In this document: piece after piece, positions 1 to 5,038 of the stretch
Layout: every line of letters begins with the position of its first letter
Position numbering within the stretch: position 1 is the stretch's first letter
Assembly: GCA_905215205.1 (NCBI GenBank)
Contig: CAJMPK010000075.1
Coordinates: 1-7,185 of the forward strand
Direction of reading: 5' to 3'
Source: an uncultured bacterium
Lineage (GTDB): Bacteria > Actinomycetota > Coriobacteriia > Coriobacteriales > Coriobacteriaceae
DNA: 7,185 nucleotides
Notes under the pieces: model-generated
Told to the model about the DNA's origin: nothing
Database searches by the model: none
What the model saw: only the letters and a program-made list of their open reading frames with translations
Position numbers and translations under genes: made by a program

Positions 1-5
1 GTCAA

Positions 6-50
6 AGCCTGTCAATTGGGGGCGGGTTTATTTTGGCAGGTTTTATCTGG
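6..50. repeat. Palindromic intergenic repeat, GGCAGGTTTTAT family (diverged copy)
   Basis: The right half (25-50) is a perfect 26-nt reverse complement of 4101-4126. The left half (about 6-24) is a diverged form of the other arm of that element. CCTGTCAA (9-16) can pair with TTGGCAGG (33-40) with one G-T pair, so a weak hairpin remains. The copy at 4101-4145 is intact and shows what the element should look like: a 12-bp stem around a loop containing CCTGTCCC. No protein is encoded here. It is most likely a dispersed REP-like element; its function cannot be read from the sequence. Confidence 0.65.
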
Positions 51-73
51 GCAAACACCGAAGCCCAGACCAA

Positions 74-117
74 ACCACCGCAAGGGTGGCGCAGCGCGCT
101 GCCTCCTTTGCGGTGGT
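74..117. repeat. Palindromic repeat, ACCACCGCAAAGG family (variant loop)
   Basis: ACCACCGCAA-GG (74-85) pairs with CCTTTGCGGTGGT (105-117), a 12-bp stem with one bulged T at 107. The arms match the hairpins at 307-344 and 1997-2032. The short CCTGTC loop of those copies is replaced here by a GC-rich insert holding a perfect 12-nt palindrome, GCAGCGCGCTGC (91-102), which can extend the hairpin. It therefore looks like a loop-exchanged or rearranged family member. Confidence 0.7.
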
Positions 118-138
118 CGCGTTGCCTGGCCCTTCAAT

Positions 139-276
139 TGTCTCGATCTGTAACATCTGGACGACAAAACAAGACCTACCTGTTACAGATTGAGACAGAT
201 CGCCGGGGCCGGGCGGAAAATCTCGATCTGTAACAGCAAACCCTCTTTCGGCGCCCCAGATGTTACAGATTGAGAC
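139..276. repeat. Four-unit alternating inverted repeat array with 40-nt period
   Basis: The 15-nt unit TCTCGATCTGTAACA occurs at 141-155 and 221-235. Its reverse complement, with one T in place of C, occurs at 181-195 and 261-275. Unit starts are spaced exactly 40 nt, and all three spacers (156-180, 196-220, 236-260) are 25 nt but unrelated in sequence. Neighbouring units form two hairpins: 139-155/181-197 (17 bp with one G-T pair) and 221-235/261-275 (15 bp). The outer units also pair over 20 nt (141-160 with 256-275) around an inner hairpin (181-195/221-235), giving an alternative fold. Alternating orientation and short units argue against CRISPR. A REP/BIME-like element is the best description. 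Confidence 0.8.
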
Positions 277-306
277 GTTTCGGCGGAGCTTGTTGTCAGA
301 CACCCG

Positions 307-346
307 AACCACCACAAAGGTGCCTGTCCCCCTTTGTGGTGGTTTT
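307..346. repeat. Palindromic repeat, ACCACCACAAAGG family, perfect 14-bp hairpin
   Basis: AACCACCACAAAGG (307-320) is the exact reverse complement of 331-344. The loop is TGCCTGTCCC (321-330). The right arm is followed by more T, giving TTTT at 343-346, so on the + strand it has the form of a weak intrinsic terminator. It could insulate the downstream importer genes from upstream transcription. Arms and loop recur at 1997-2032, which marks it as a dispersed element rather than a dedicated terminator. Confidence 0.8.
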
Positions 347-378
347 GGCGCGGCTGGGCTGCGCGTTAAACGGTGGAG

Positions 379-388
379 TGTCTACAAT
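379..388 (+). promoter_or_regulatory. Candidate -10 region for the importer genes
   Basis: TACAAT at 383-388 differs from the TATAAT consensus at one base and lies 36 bp before the chosen start codon. It is preceded by TG at 379-380, one base off the extended -10 position. No convincing -35 hexamer lies 16-18 bp upstream. The same arrangement, GTG-NN-TACAAT, precedes glmS at 2098-2108, which gives slight extra support. This is a motif call only. Confidence 0.35.
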
Positions 389-424
389 GGAAGCCGCTTT
401 GAACGTAGATTGAAAGGCTTTGGT

Positions 425-1306
425 ATGACTTGCGCTGTTTCTCGTCGTGATTTCCTGGGTTTGATCGCCGGTGCTGCAATGGTTGCGGCGAGCGGTTGCG
501 CTGGCAGTGGCGCTGACAAGGGCTCTGCCGCCGGTTCTGCCGCGGTTGCGGGCGACGATATCAAGGGCGCCAAGCTCACCTTTGTGGGCGACGATGCCTT
601 TGCGCCCTATCGCTATCTGGAGACGCAGTCGGACGGCAAGCAGAAGGTTGTCGGCCTGGATATCGCCATTGCCGACGAGATGGCCTCGCGCTTGGGCTTT
701 TCTTACGACTTTGAGCCGCAGGACTTTGCCGCCACGCTTGCATCGGTGCAGAGCGATGACAAGGCCTTTACCATGGCGATGAGCTCCAACGAAGAGCGCG
801 AGCAGACCTATGACTTCACGCGCGGCTACTATCAGCCGCTTGTGGGCGTTCTCACGCTCGGCGGCGATCCCGTCAAGCGCGTTGAGGACCTCGCCGGCAA
901 GTCTATCGCCTGCACCACCGGTACCGTGCAGAACAAGTTCATCGCCAAGGTCATGCCCGATGCTGATATTCACACGTACGACGGTGGCGACCAGTGCCTG
1001 CAAGAGGTGCTCGCCGGGCGCATCGATGCCTACCTGTGTGACGGCGCCGAGGGCCAGTCCATGCGCGATGCGAATGAGGGCCTGGTGCTGGGCCTGCTCG
1101 ATCGCTCCGAGACGAGCGATCACGTGGGCGTGTACCGCCTGATGGCCAAGAAGGGTGCCGGATTTGTCGCGGCGCTTGACGAATGCATCGGCGAGATGCT
1201 CGAGGACGGCACCATCGATGACTGCATCAAGCAGTATGTGGGCGCCGACTTCATGTGGAACGGCGACTATTCCGCTTCCGGTACGTCGACGGTTGCCGGA
1301 AAATAG
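425..1306 (+). CDS. Amino-acid ABC transporter substrate-binding lipoprotein (SBP family 3, Tat signal)
   Basis: This is a 293-residue extracytoplasmic receptor that would capture an amino acid and deliver it to the permease encoded next. The start at 425 is chosen because AAAGG lies 7 nt upstream and the protein then opens with a complete export signal. Starting in frame at 260 would translate the repeat array instead. Residues 5-11 (SRRDFLG) form a twin-arginine motif. A hydrophobic stretch follows, then a lipobox-like ASGC with Cys25 as the likely lipidated residue, so Tat export and lipid anchoring are expected. A Ser/Ala/Gly linker (26-45) leads to the family 3 fold (about 48-275). Arg125, in the NEER segment before DFTRGYY, and Asp206, in AGRIDAYLCD, sit where this family contacts the ligand carboxylate and amino groups. 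The ligand itself cannot be named. The permease starts 33 nt downstream, suggesting one operon. Confidence 0.9.
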   Translation: MTCAVSRRDFLGLIAGAAMVAASGCAGSGADKGSAAGSAAVAGDDIKGAKLTFVGDDAFAPYRYLETQSDGKQKVVGLDIAIADEMASRLGFSYDFEPQDFAATLASVQSDDKAFTMAMSSNEEREQTYDFTRGYYQPLVGVLTLGGDPVKRVEDLAGKSIACTTGTVQNKFIAKVMPDADIHTYDGGDQCLQEVLAGRIDAYLCDGAEGQSMRDANEGLVLGLLDRSETSDHVGVYRLMAKKGAGFVAALDECIGEMLEDGTIDDCIKQYVGADFMWNGDYSASGTSTVAGK

Positions 1307-1339
1307 CGAGCCGGTGAGGCGCGCGCCAAGGGCATGCTG

Positions 1340-1987
1340 ATGAAGTTTGAACTGCTAGAATCATATATACCGATGTTTATGAGCGGCCTGGTCGTGACCT
1401 GTCAGGTGACGGCCGCCGCGCTGGCCATAGCACTCGTCCTGGGCTTTCTCATTGCCGTGCTCAAGGTTTTGCCCTGTCGCCCATTGCGTGCGGTGCTCAA
1501 CTTCTACACCTCTATCTTTCGCGGCGTGCCGCTCATCGTGTTGCTTTTTTTGGCGTACTTTGCGACGCCGCAGCTCACGGGCTTCAAAATTTCGATGTTT
1601 GCCGCCGGTGCCATTACGCTGGGGCTCAACGGCTCAGCGACGGTGTCCGAGACGGTGCGCGGTGGTATCGAGGGCGTTGACCGGGGGCAGTACGATGCCG
1701 CTCGGGCCATCGGGCTTCGCTATGTTCCCATGATGCGCAAGATCATCGTTCCGCAGGCGATGCGCTCGATTGCCCCTGCTCTGGTCAACGAAGTGATCAC
1801 GGTCCTCAAGAGCTCCTCGCTGGTGGCAACCATCGGCCTGATGGATATGATGCGCGCCGCCCAGAGCGTGCAGGCGCTCACCTATCGAGCCTTTGAACCG
1901 TTTTTAGTGGTGGCCGTGGTCTACTACGTCATTGTTATGGCACTCACGGCCCTGGGCAATCGGCTCGAACGCCGCCTGCGTCCCTAG
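1340..1987 (+). CDS. Amino-acid ABC transporter permease, HisM/GlnP type
   Basis: This 215-residue inner-membrane subunit would form the channel for the binding protein encoded just upstream. Met at 1340 is preferred because AAGGG (1328-1332) lies 7 nt before it. Met at 1334, two codons earlier, would leave only 1 nt between that site and the start. The sequence has about five hydrophobic segments. It includes FRGVPLIVLLF, typical of polar amino-acid permeases, and a cytoplasmic coupling (EAA) loop reading YDAARAIG followed by IIVPQAMR, which docks on the ATPase. Length and motif order are normal for the family. No ATPase gene follows: a repeat hairpin begins 9 nt after the stop. The ATPase must be encoded elsewhere, or the locus has lost it. 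The family call is firm; the substrate is unknown. Confidence 0.9.
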   Translation: MKFELLESYIPMFMSGLVVTCQVTAAALAIALVLGFLIAVLKVLPCRPLRAVLNFYTSIFRGVPLIVLLFLAYFATPQLTGFKISMFAAGAITLGLNGSATVSETVRGGIEGVDRGQYDAARAIGLRYVPMMRKIIVPQAMRSIAPALVNEVITVLKSSSLVATIGLMDMMRAAQSVQALTYRAFEPFLVVAVVYYVIVMALTALGNRLERRLRP

Positions 1988-1996
1988 GGGAGTGCC

Positions 1997-2032
1997 AACC
2001 ACCGCAAAGGTGCCTGTCACCGTTGTGGTGGT
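1997..2032. repeat. Palindromic repeat, ACCACCGCAAAGG family (decayed hairpin)
   Basis: ACCACCGCAA (1998-2007) pairs with TTGTGGTGGT (2023-2032) including one G-T pair. An A-G mismatch near the loop breaks the helix. The loop TGCCTGTCAC (2011-2020) differs at one base from the loop of the 307-344 copy. It begins 9 nt after the permease stop codon and has no T tract, so it is a poor intrinsic terminator on the + strand. It may protect the 3' end of the importer mRNA, but that is inference. Confidence 0.7.
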
Positions 2033-2047
2033 AGGGTGTGTGCATCG

Positions 2048-2081
2048 AGTGGTATCCAGTTTAAGATACCACTTCTGGTAT
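2048..2081. promoter_or_regulatory. Operator-like cluster of TGGTAT half-sites upstream of glmS
   Basis: AGTGGTATC (2048-2056) and GATACCACT (2065-2073) are perfect 9-bp inverted arms around an 8-nt centre. A third half-site, TGGTAT (2076-2081), lies just downstream, inverted relative to ATACCA (2066-2071). The cluster ends 21 bp before the proposed glmS -10 element, so bound protein would overlap the -35 region. AGTGGTAT resembles half-sites used by HutC-subfamily GntR regulators of amino-sugar genes (the NagR/DasR type). Those sites are usually compact 16-bp palindromes, whereas here the arms are further apart. The symmetry is seen directly; the regulator is inferred. Confidence 0.5.
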
Positions 2082-2097
2082 ATCAGCTTGCGTTTGC

Positions 2098-2108
2098 GTG
2101 AGTACAAT
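2098..2108 (+). promoter_or_regulatory. Candidate -10 region for glmS
   Basis: TACAAT at 2103-2108 matches five of six consensus bases and is preceded by GTGAG, resembling the GTG-NN-TACAAT arrangement upstream of the binding-protein gene. No good -35 hexamer is visible at normal spacing. Transcription from here would give a leader of roughly 65 nt before the glmS start codon and would place the TGGTAT half-sites at about -35 to -70. Confidence 0.4.
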
Positions 2109-2181
2109 ACTCGAACGTTATGCGTCTCAGCGCCCATGTGCGTGGACGTTTTGCAGTCACGCGGACGAAGGGATTTATCCT

Positions 2182-4029
2182 ATGTGCGGAATTGTCGGCT
2201 ACACCGGCTCTGATATTGCAAAGAACATTCTGGTCACGGGCCTTAAGCGTATGGAATATCGCGGTTATGACTCCTCGGGCGTCGCGCTCGAGGTGGGCGA
2301 GGGCGCCGCGGCTCACCTCGACGTCATCCGCCGCGTGGGTAAGGTTGCGGGCCTGGAGAGCGAGCTTTCCAATATCGACAGCGACGCTACCTGCGGTATC
2401 GGCCATACCCGCTGGGCCACTCACGGCAAGCCCTCTGTCGTTAACGCTCACCCCCACACCAGCTGCGACGGTCGTATCGCCATCGTCCACAACGGCATCA
2501 TCGAGAACTTCGCCGAGCTGCGCGAAGAGCTGGAGGGTCGCGGCCACCACTTTAAGAGCGAGACCGATACCGAGGTCTTCGCGCATCTGATCGAAGAGGC
2601 TTATGCCGAGACGCACGACCTGATGGCCTCCGTGCGCGAGGCTTGCACCCACGTGGTCGGTGCCTATGGTCTGGCCGCCGTGTGCGCTGACGAGCCCGGC
2701 GTGATCGCCGTGGCCCGCAAGGATTCCCCGATCGTGGTCGGCGCGGGCGAGACCGGCGCCTATGTCGCCTCCGATGTCATCGCGCTCATCGACGCCACCC
2801 GCGATGTCGTGGTGCTCGAGGACGGTCAGTTTGCCAAGCTCACGCTCGCAGGCGTCGAGTACACCGACGAGGCCGGCAACGTTATCGAGCCCAAGGTCAC
2901 CCACATCGACTGGGACCTGGACATGGCAGAAAAGGGCGGTTATCCCGACTTTATGCTCAAGGAAATCCACGAGCAGCCGCGCGTCGTGCGCGACACGCTG
3001 GTTGGTCGTATGACGCCGGCCGGCGAGCTCGACATCGACGAGCTGGGCCTTTCGCTTGAGGAGCTCAACGACATCGACCGCGTCTACGTGATCGCTTGCG
3101 GCACCAGCTATCACGCTGGCCTCATTGCCAAGAATCTCATTGAGGGCTGGGCTCGCATCCCCACCGAGGTGGAGGCGGCCAGCGAGTTCCGTTATCGCAA
3201 CCCCATCATCACGCCGACGACGCTTGTCGTTGCTGTGTCCCAGTCGGGCGAGACGGCCGATACCCTTGCCGCCATTCGCGATGCGCGCATCAAGGGTGCC
3301 AAGGTCTTCGGCATCACCAACGTGGTGGGCAGCCCCGTGGCGCGCGAGAGCGACGGCGTCATCTACACCAAGGCCAACAAGGAGATCGCGGTCGCCTCGA
3401 CCAAGAGCTTCATCGGCCAGGTCGTGAGCCTTACGCTTTTGGCCCTGCTGCTGGCGCAGGTCAAGTACCGCTTGACCACCAAGCAGGCGCGCATGCTGTT
3501 CCGCGAGCTTTCCGATACGGCCGAGCAGATCCAGTGGATTTTGGATACCCAAACCGAGGCCGTTCATGAGGCTGCCCTGCTGTGCAAGGACGCGCAGTCG
3601 GCGCTGTTCGTGGGCCGTGGCATGGGTGCCGCTATTTCCTACGAGGGTGCGCTCAAGCTCAAGGAGGTCAGCTACCTGCACGCCGAGGCATATGCCGCCG
3701 GTGAGATGAAGCATGGCCCCATTGCCCTGATCGACCCGGGCTTCCCTGTCATCGCTGTGGCCACCAAGAGTGCCACCTACGACAAGACCGTGTCGAACCT
3801 TATGGAGTGCAAGGCGCGCGGCGCCAAGGTCATCGTCGTTGCCACCGAGGGCGACGAGGAGATCAACAAGATTGCCGACTGCATCATCCGCGTGCCGGCA
3901 GTCCGCGACGTGTTCAGCCCCATCACGGCGAGCGTTCCGCTGCAGCTGCTCGCCCGCGAGGTCGCCATCCTGCGCGGCTGCGACGTCGACCAGCCTCGTA
4001 ACCTGGCCAAGAGCGTCACGGTAGAGTAG
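2182..4029 (+). CDS. glmS: Glutamine--fructose-6-phosphate aminotransferase (isomerizing)
   Basis: GlmS makes glucosamine-6-phosphate from fructose-6-phosphate and glutamine, the first committed step toward UDP-GlcNAc, peptidoglycan and other amino-sugar polymers; it acts in the cytoplasm. The start is fixed by chemistry: MCGIVGYTG puts Cys2 at the N-terminus after Met removal, as the glutaminase nucleophile. GAAGGGA lies 8 nt upstream. The 615-residue length is normal. The class II glutaminase domain (about 2-220) carries HTRWATHG (75-82), NGIIEN (104-109) and SETDTE (126-131). The first SIS domain (about 290-430) has CGTSYHAG (306-313) and SQSGETADT (353-361). The second SIS domain (about 465-605) has YEGALKLKEVSYLHAEAY. 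The C-terminus, DVDQPRNLAKSVTVE, includes Lys610, equivalent to the sugar-binding lysine of the E. coli enzyme. It appears monocistronic, between its own promoter region and a strong terminator. Confidence 0.98.
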   Translation: MCGIVGYTGSDIAKNILVTGLKRMEYRGYDSSGVALEVGEGAAAHLDVIRRVGKVAGLESELSNIDSDATCGIGHTRWATHGKPSVVNAHPHTSCDGRIAIVHNGIIENFAELREELEGRGHHFKSETDTEVFAHLIEEAYAETHDLMASVREACTHVVGAYGLAAVCADEPGVIAVARKDSPIVVGAGETGAYVASDVIALIDATRDVVVLEDGQFAKLTLAGVEYTDEAGNVIEPKVTHIDWDLDMAEKGGYPDFMLKEIHEQPRVVRDTLVGRMTPAGELDIDELGLSLEELNDIDRVYVIACGTSYHAGLIAKNLIEGWARIPTEVEAASEFRYRNPIITPTTLVVAVSQSGETADTLAAIRDARIKGAKVFGITNVVGSPVARESDGVIYTKANKEIAVASTKSFIGQVVSLTLLALLLAQVKYRLTTKQARMLFRELSDTAEQIQWILDTQTEAVHEAALLCKDAQSALFVGRGMGAAISYEGALKLKEVSYLHAEAYAAGEMKHGPIALIDPGFPVIAVATKSATYDKTVSNLMECKARGAKVIVVATEGDEEINKIADCIIRVPAVRDVFSPITASVPLQLLAREVAILRGCDVDQPRNLAKSVTVE

Positions 4030-4052
4030 TTGGTTCCGCCGTTCTAGCGACT

Positions 4053-4092
4053 AAGGCCCGGCTCCGCATCAAGACGGAGCCGGGCCTTTTTT
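4053..4092 (+). terminator. Intrinsic terminator of glmS
   Basis: GGCCCGGCTCCG (4055-4066) pairs perfectly with 4075-4086 across an 8-nt loop, and a run of six T (4087-4092) follows. Two A residues (4053-4054) can extend the stem into the T run. It begins 24 nt after the glmS stop codon, so it is a textbook rho-independent terminator for glmS. Confidence 0.95.
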
Positions 4093-4100
4093 GCATTTGG

Positions 4101-4145
4101 CCAGATAAAACCTGCCAAAATAAACCTGTCCCTTTTTGGCAGGTT
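4101..4145. repeat. Palindromic repeat, GGCAGGTTTTAT family (intact copy)
   Basis: AACCTGCCAAAA (4109-4120) pairs perfectly with 4134-4145 over 12 bp around a 13-nt loop containing CCTGTCCC. Positions 4101-4126 are the exact inverted copy of 25-50. The right arm overlaps the first two bases of the stop triplet of the - strand GntR gene (TAA at 4146-4144). Read on the - strand, the hairpin is followed by TTAT, so it could double as a weak terminator for that gene. The + strand terminator of glmS lies just before it. Confidence 0.75.
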
Positions 4146-4875
4146 AGCGGAGCTTGCTGGTCTCGAAGTACTCGGGGAACTGGTCCAGAACCTCGGTCTG
4201 GTTGCGGAACATCATATGCAGGTGCTTGCTAACCAAAAAGCTCGCTTCGATGGGGTCGCGACCGGCGATAGCGCGGCGAATCTGCTTGTGTTCGTTCACG
4301 ATGTCCTGATTGTCGAGAACCTGCGTGGCAGCGCGCAGCCAGCGGAAGCGCTCCAGGTCGGCATTGGTCTCTTCGAGCCACGACCACACGGTGCTGCGAC
4401 ATGCGATGCTAAAAATCATGTGATGCATGAGGTTGTCGCTCAAAAAGAAGCCGATGCGATCCTCTTCGGCCATGGCCTTTTCCTGCAGCGCGATGGTGCG
4501 GTCGAGCTGCTCGATGCCGGCCGACGTGGCGCGCGCACAGCATTCCACGATCACCTGCTTTTCCAGATGTTCGCGGATGTAACAGGCACTCTCGGCAAGG
4601 GTGAGGTTGATGGGTGAGACGTAGGTGCCGCTCTGGGGCACGGTGCGCACCAGGCCTTCCTGCGCCAAGCGAACCAAAGCCTCGCGCACGGGCGTGCGAC
4701 CCATATCCAGGTCGTCGCAAAGTTGCTTGACGCCCAGCTTTTCGCCCGGCTTGTAGTCCAGGTAGACGATTTTGCGTCGAATGGTGTGGTAGGACTGGTC
4801 CTGTAGGCTCGTTTCCTGCTCGCCGACGTGCATCGATTCTTCCATAGCGCCTCGCAACTGTTCTATCAAACTCAT
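4144..4875 (-). CDS. GntR family transcriptional regulator, FadR/FCD subfamily
   Basis: This is a 243-residue one-component DNA-binding regulator. The winged helix-turn-helix lies at about residues 27-88, with YKPGEKLGVKQLCDDLDMGRTPVREALVRL giving the typical GntR pattern and QSGTYVSP forming the wing. The all-helical FCD effector domain (about 95-225) shows the usual metal-ligand pattern: Asp147, His151, His196 and His218. A bound metal and a small organic-acid ligand are therefore likely. The gene is divergent from the YeiH-type transporter across 163 bp, the normal position for a local regulator. The start at 4875 has no clear Shine-Dalgarno sequence. A second Met (residue 11, at 4845) has GAGG 4 nt upstream and is a real alternative. 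The stop codon overlaps a repeat hairpin. Subfamily assignment is secure; effector and targets are unknown. Confidence 0.9.
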   Translation of the reverse strand: MSLIEQLRGAMEESMHVGEQETSLQDQSYHTIRRKIVYLDYKPGEKLGVKQLCDDLDMGRTPVREALVRLAQEGLVRTVPQSGTYVSPINLTLAESACYIREHLEKQVIVECCARATSAGIEQLDRTIALQEKAMAEEDRIGFFLSDNLMHHMIFSIACRSTVWSWLEETNADLERFRWLRAATQVLDNQDIVNEHKQIRRAIAGRDPIEASFLVSKHLHMMFRNQTEVLDQFPEYFETSKLR

Positions 4876-4888
4876 ATGTCAGTTGTTA

Positions 4889-4894
4889 ATTATG
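4889..4894 (-). promoter_or_regulatory. Candidate -10 element for the GntR gene
   Basis: Read on the - strand, CATAAT ends 13 nt before the annotated start codon at 4875. It matches five of six consensus bases. Transcription starting about 7 nt downstream would leave only a few untranslated bases, fitting the absence of a Shine-Dalgarno site. No clear -35 hexamer is visible at normal spacing. The call is tentative. Confidence 0.3.
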
Positions 4895-4963
4895 CCGCGA
4901 ATCAGCTCTCCGCGGTGGGTAATTCGGCTGTTGCCTGAGAACTATTGCGGCATCTTAGTCTTT

Positions 4964-5013
4964 GTTTGCGTAAGGCTATGCCCAATGTTGCCGTATCATA
5001 AGCCGTCGCAAAC
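4964..5013 (+). promoter_or_regulatory. Interrupted inverted repeat in the yeiH-like upstream region
   Basis: GTTTGCG (4964-4970) and CGCAAAC (5007-5013) are perfect inverted arms. Inside them GGCT (4974-4977) pairs with AGCC (5001-5004), and ATG (4978-4980) with CAT (4997-4999) after a bulge. The right arm ends 12 nt before the GAAGGA ribosome-binding site. It could be a leader hairpin if transcription starts upstream, or a spaced operator. TATCAT (4994-4999) inside it is a possible -10 element. The sequence alone does not separate these readings. Confidence 0.35.
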
Positions 5014-5038
5014 GTGAAATAGAAAGAAGGAATCCCAT

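Noticed and set aside
141..275. CRISPR array: four repeats with 25-nt spacers of unrelated sequence.
   Set aside because: The repeats alternate in orientation, are only 15 nt, and are not accompanied by cas genes. Hairpin-forming inverted pairs explain the pattern better.
33..315. Short open frames on both strands in the repeat block.
   Set aside because: They translate palindromic repeats, lack ribosome-binding sites and match no protein pattern.
260..424. An N-terminal extension of the binding protein starting at ATG 260.
   Set aside because: It would translate a repeat unit and a hairpin, and would bury the Tat signal 60 residues inside the protein. ATG 425 has a proper ribosome-binding site.
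296..1123. A 275-codon - strand frame opposite the binding-protein gene.
   Set aside because: It is an antisense shadow of a well-supported solute-binding protein and runs into the repeat hairpin region.
2098..2181. A 28-codon N-terminal extension of GlmS.
   Set aside because: The catalytic cysteine must be exposed at the N-terminus, so translation has to start at 2182.
2129..2181. A glmS ribozyme, suggested by AGCGCC at 2129-2134.
   Set aside because: The ribozyme core needs well over 100 nt after the cleavage site, but only 47 nt separate this motif from the glmS start. No ribozyme pairing is evident.
2083..3714. A 543-codon open frame on the - strand opposite glmS.
   Set aside because: It lies opposite a certain glmS gene, has low-complexity His/Asp/Gly-rich sequence typical of antisense frames in GC-rich genes, and shows no recognisable domain.
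25..4126. A composite transposon bounded by the 26-nt inverted repeats.
   Set aside because: There is no transposase inside, no target duplication can be seen, and the enclosed genes include a housekeeping gene.
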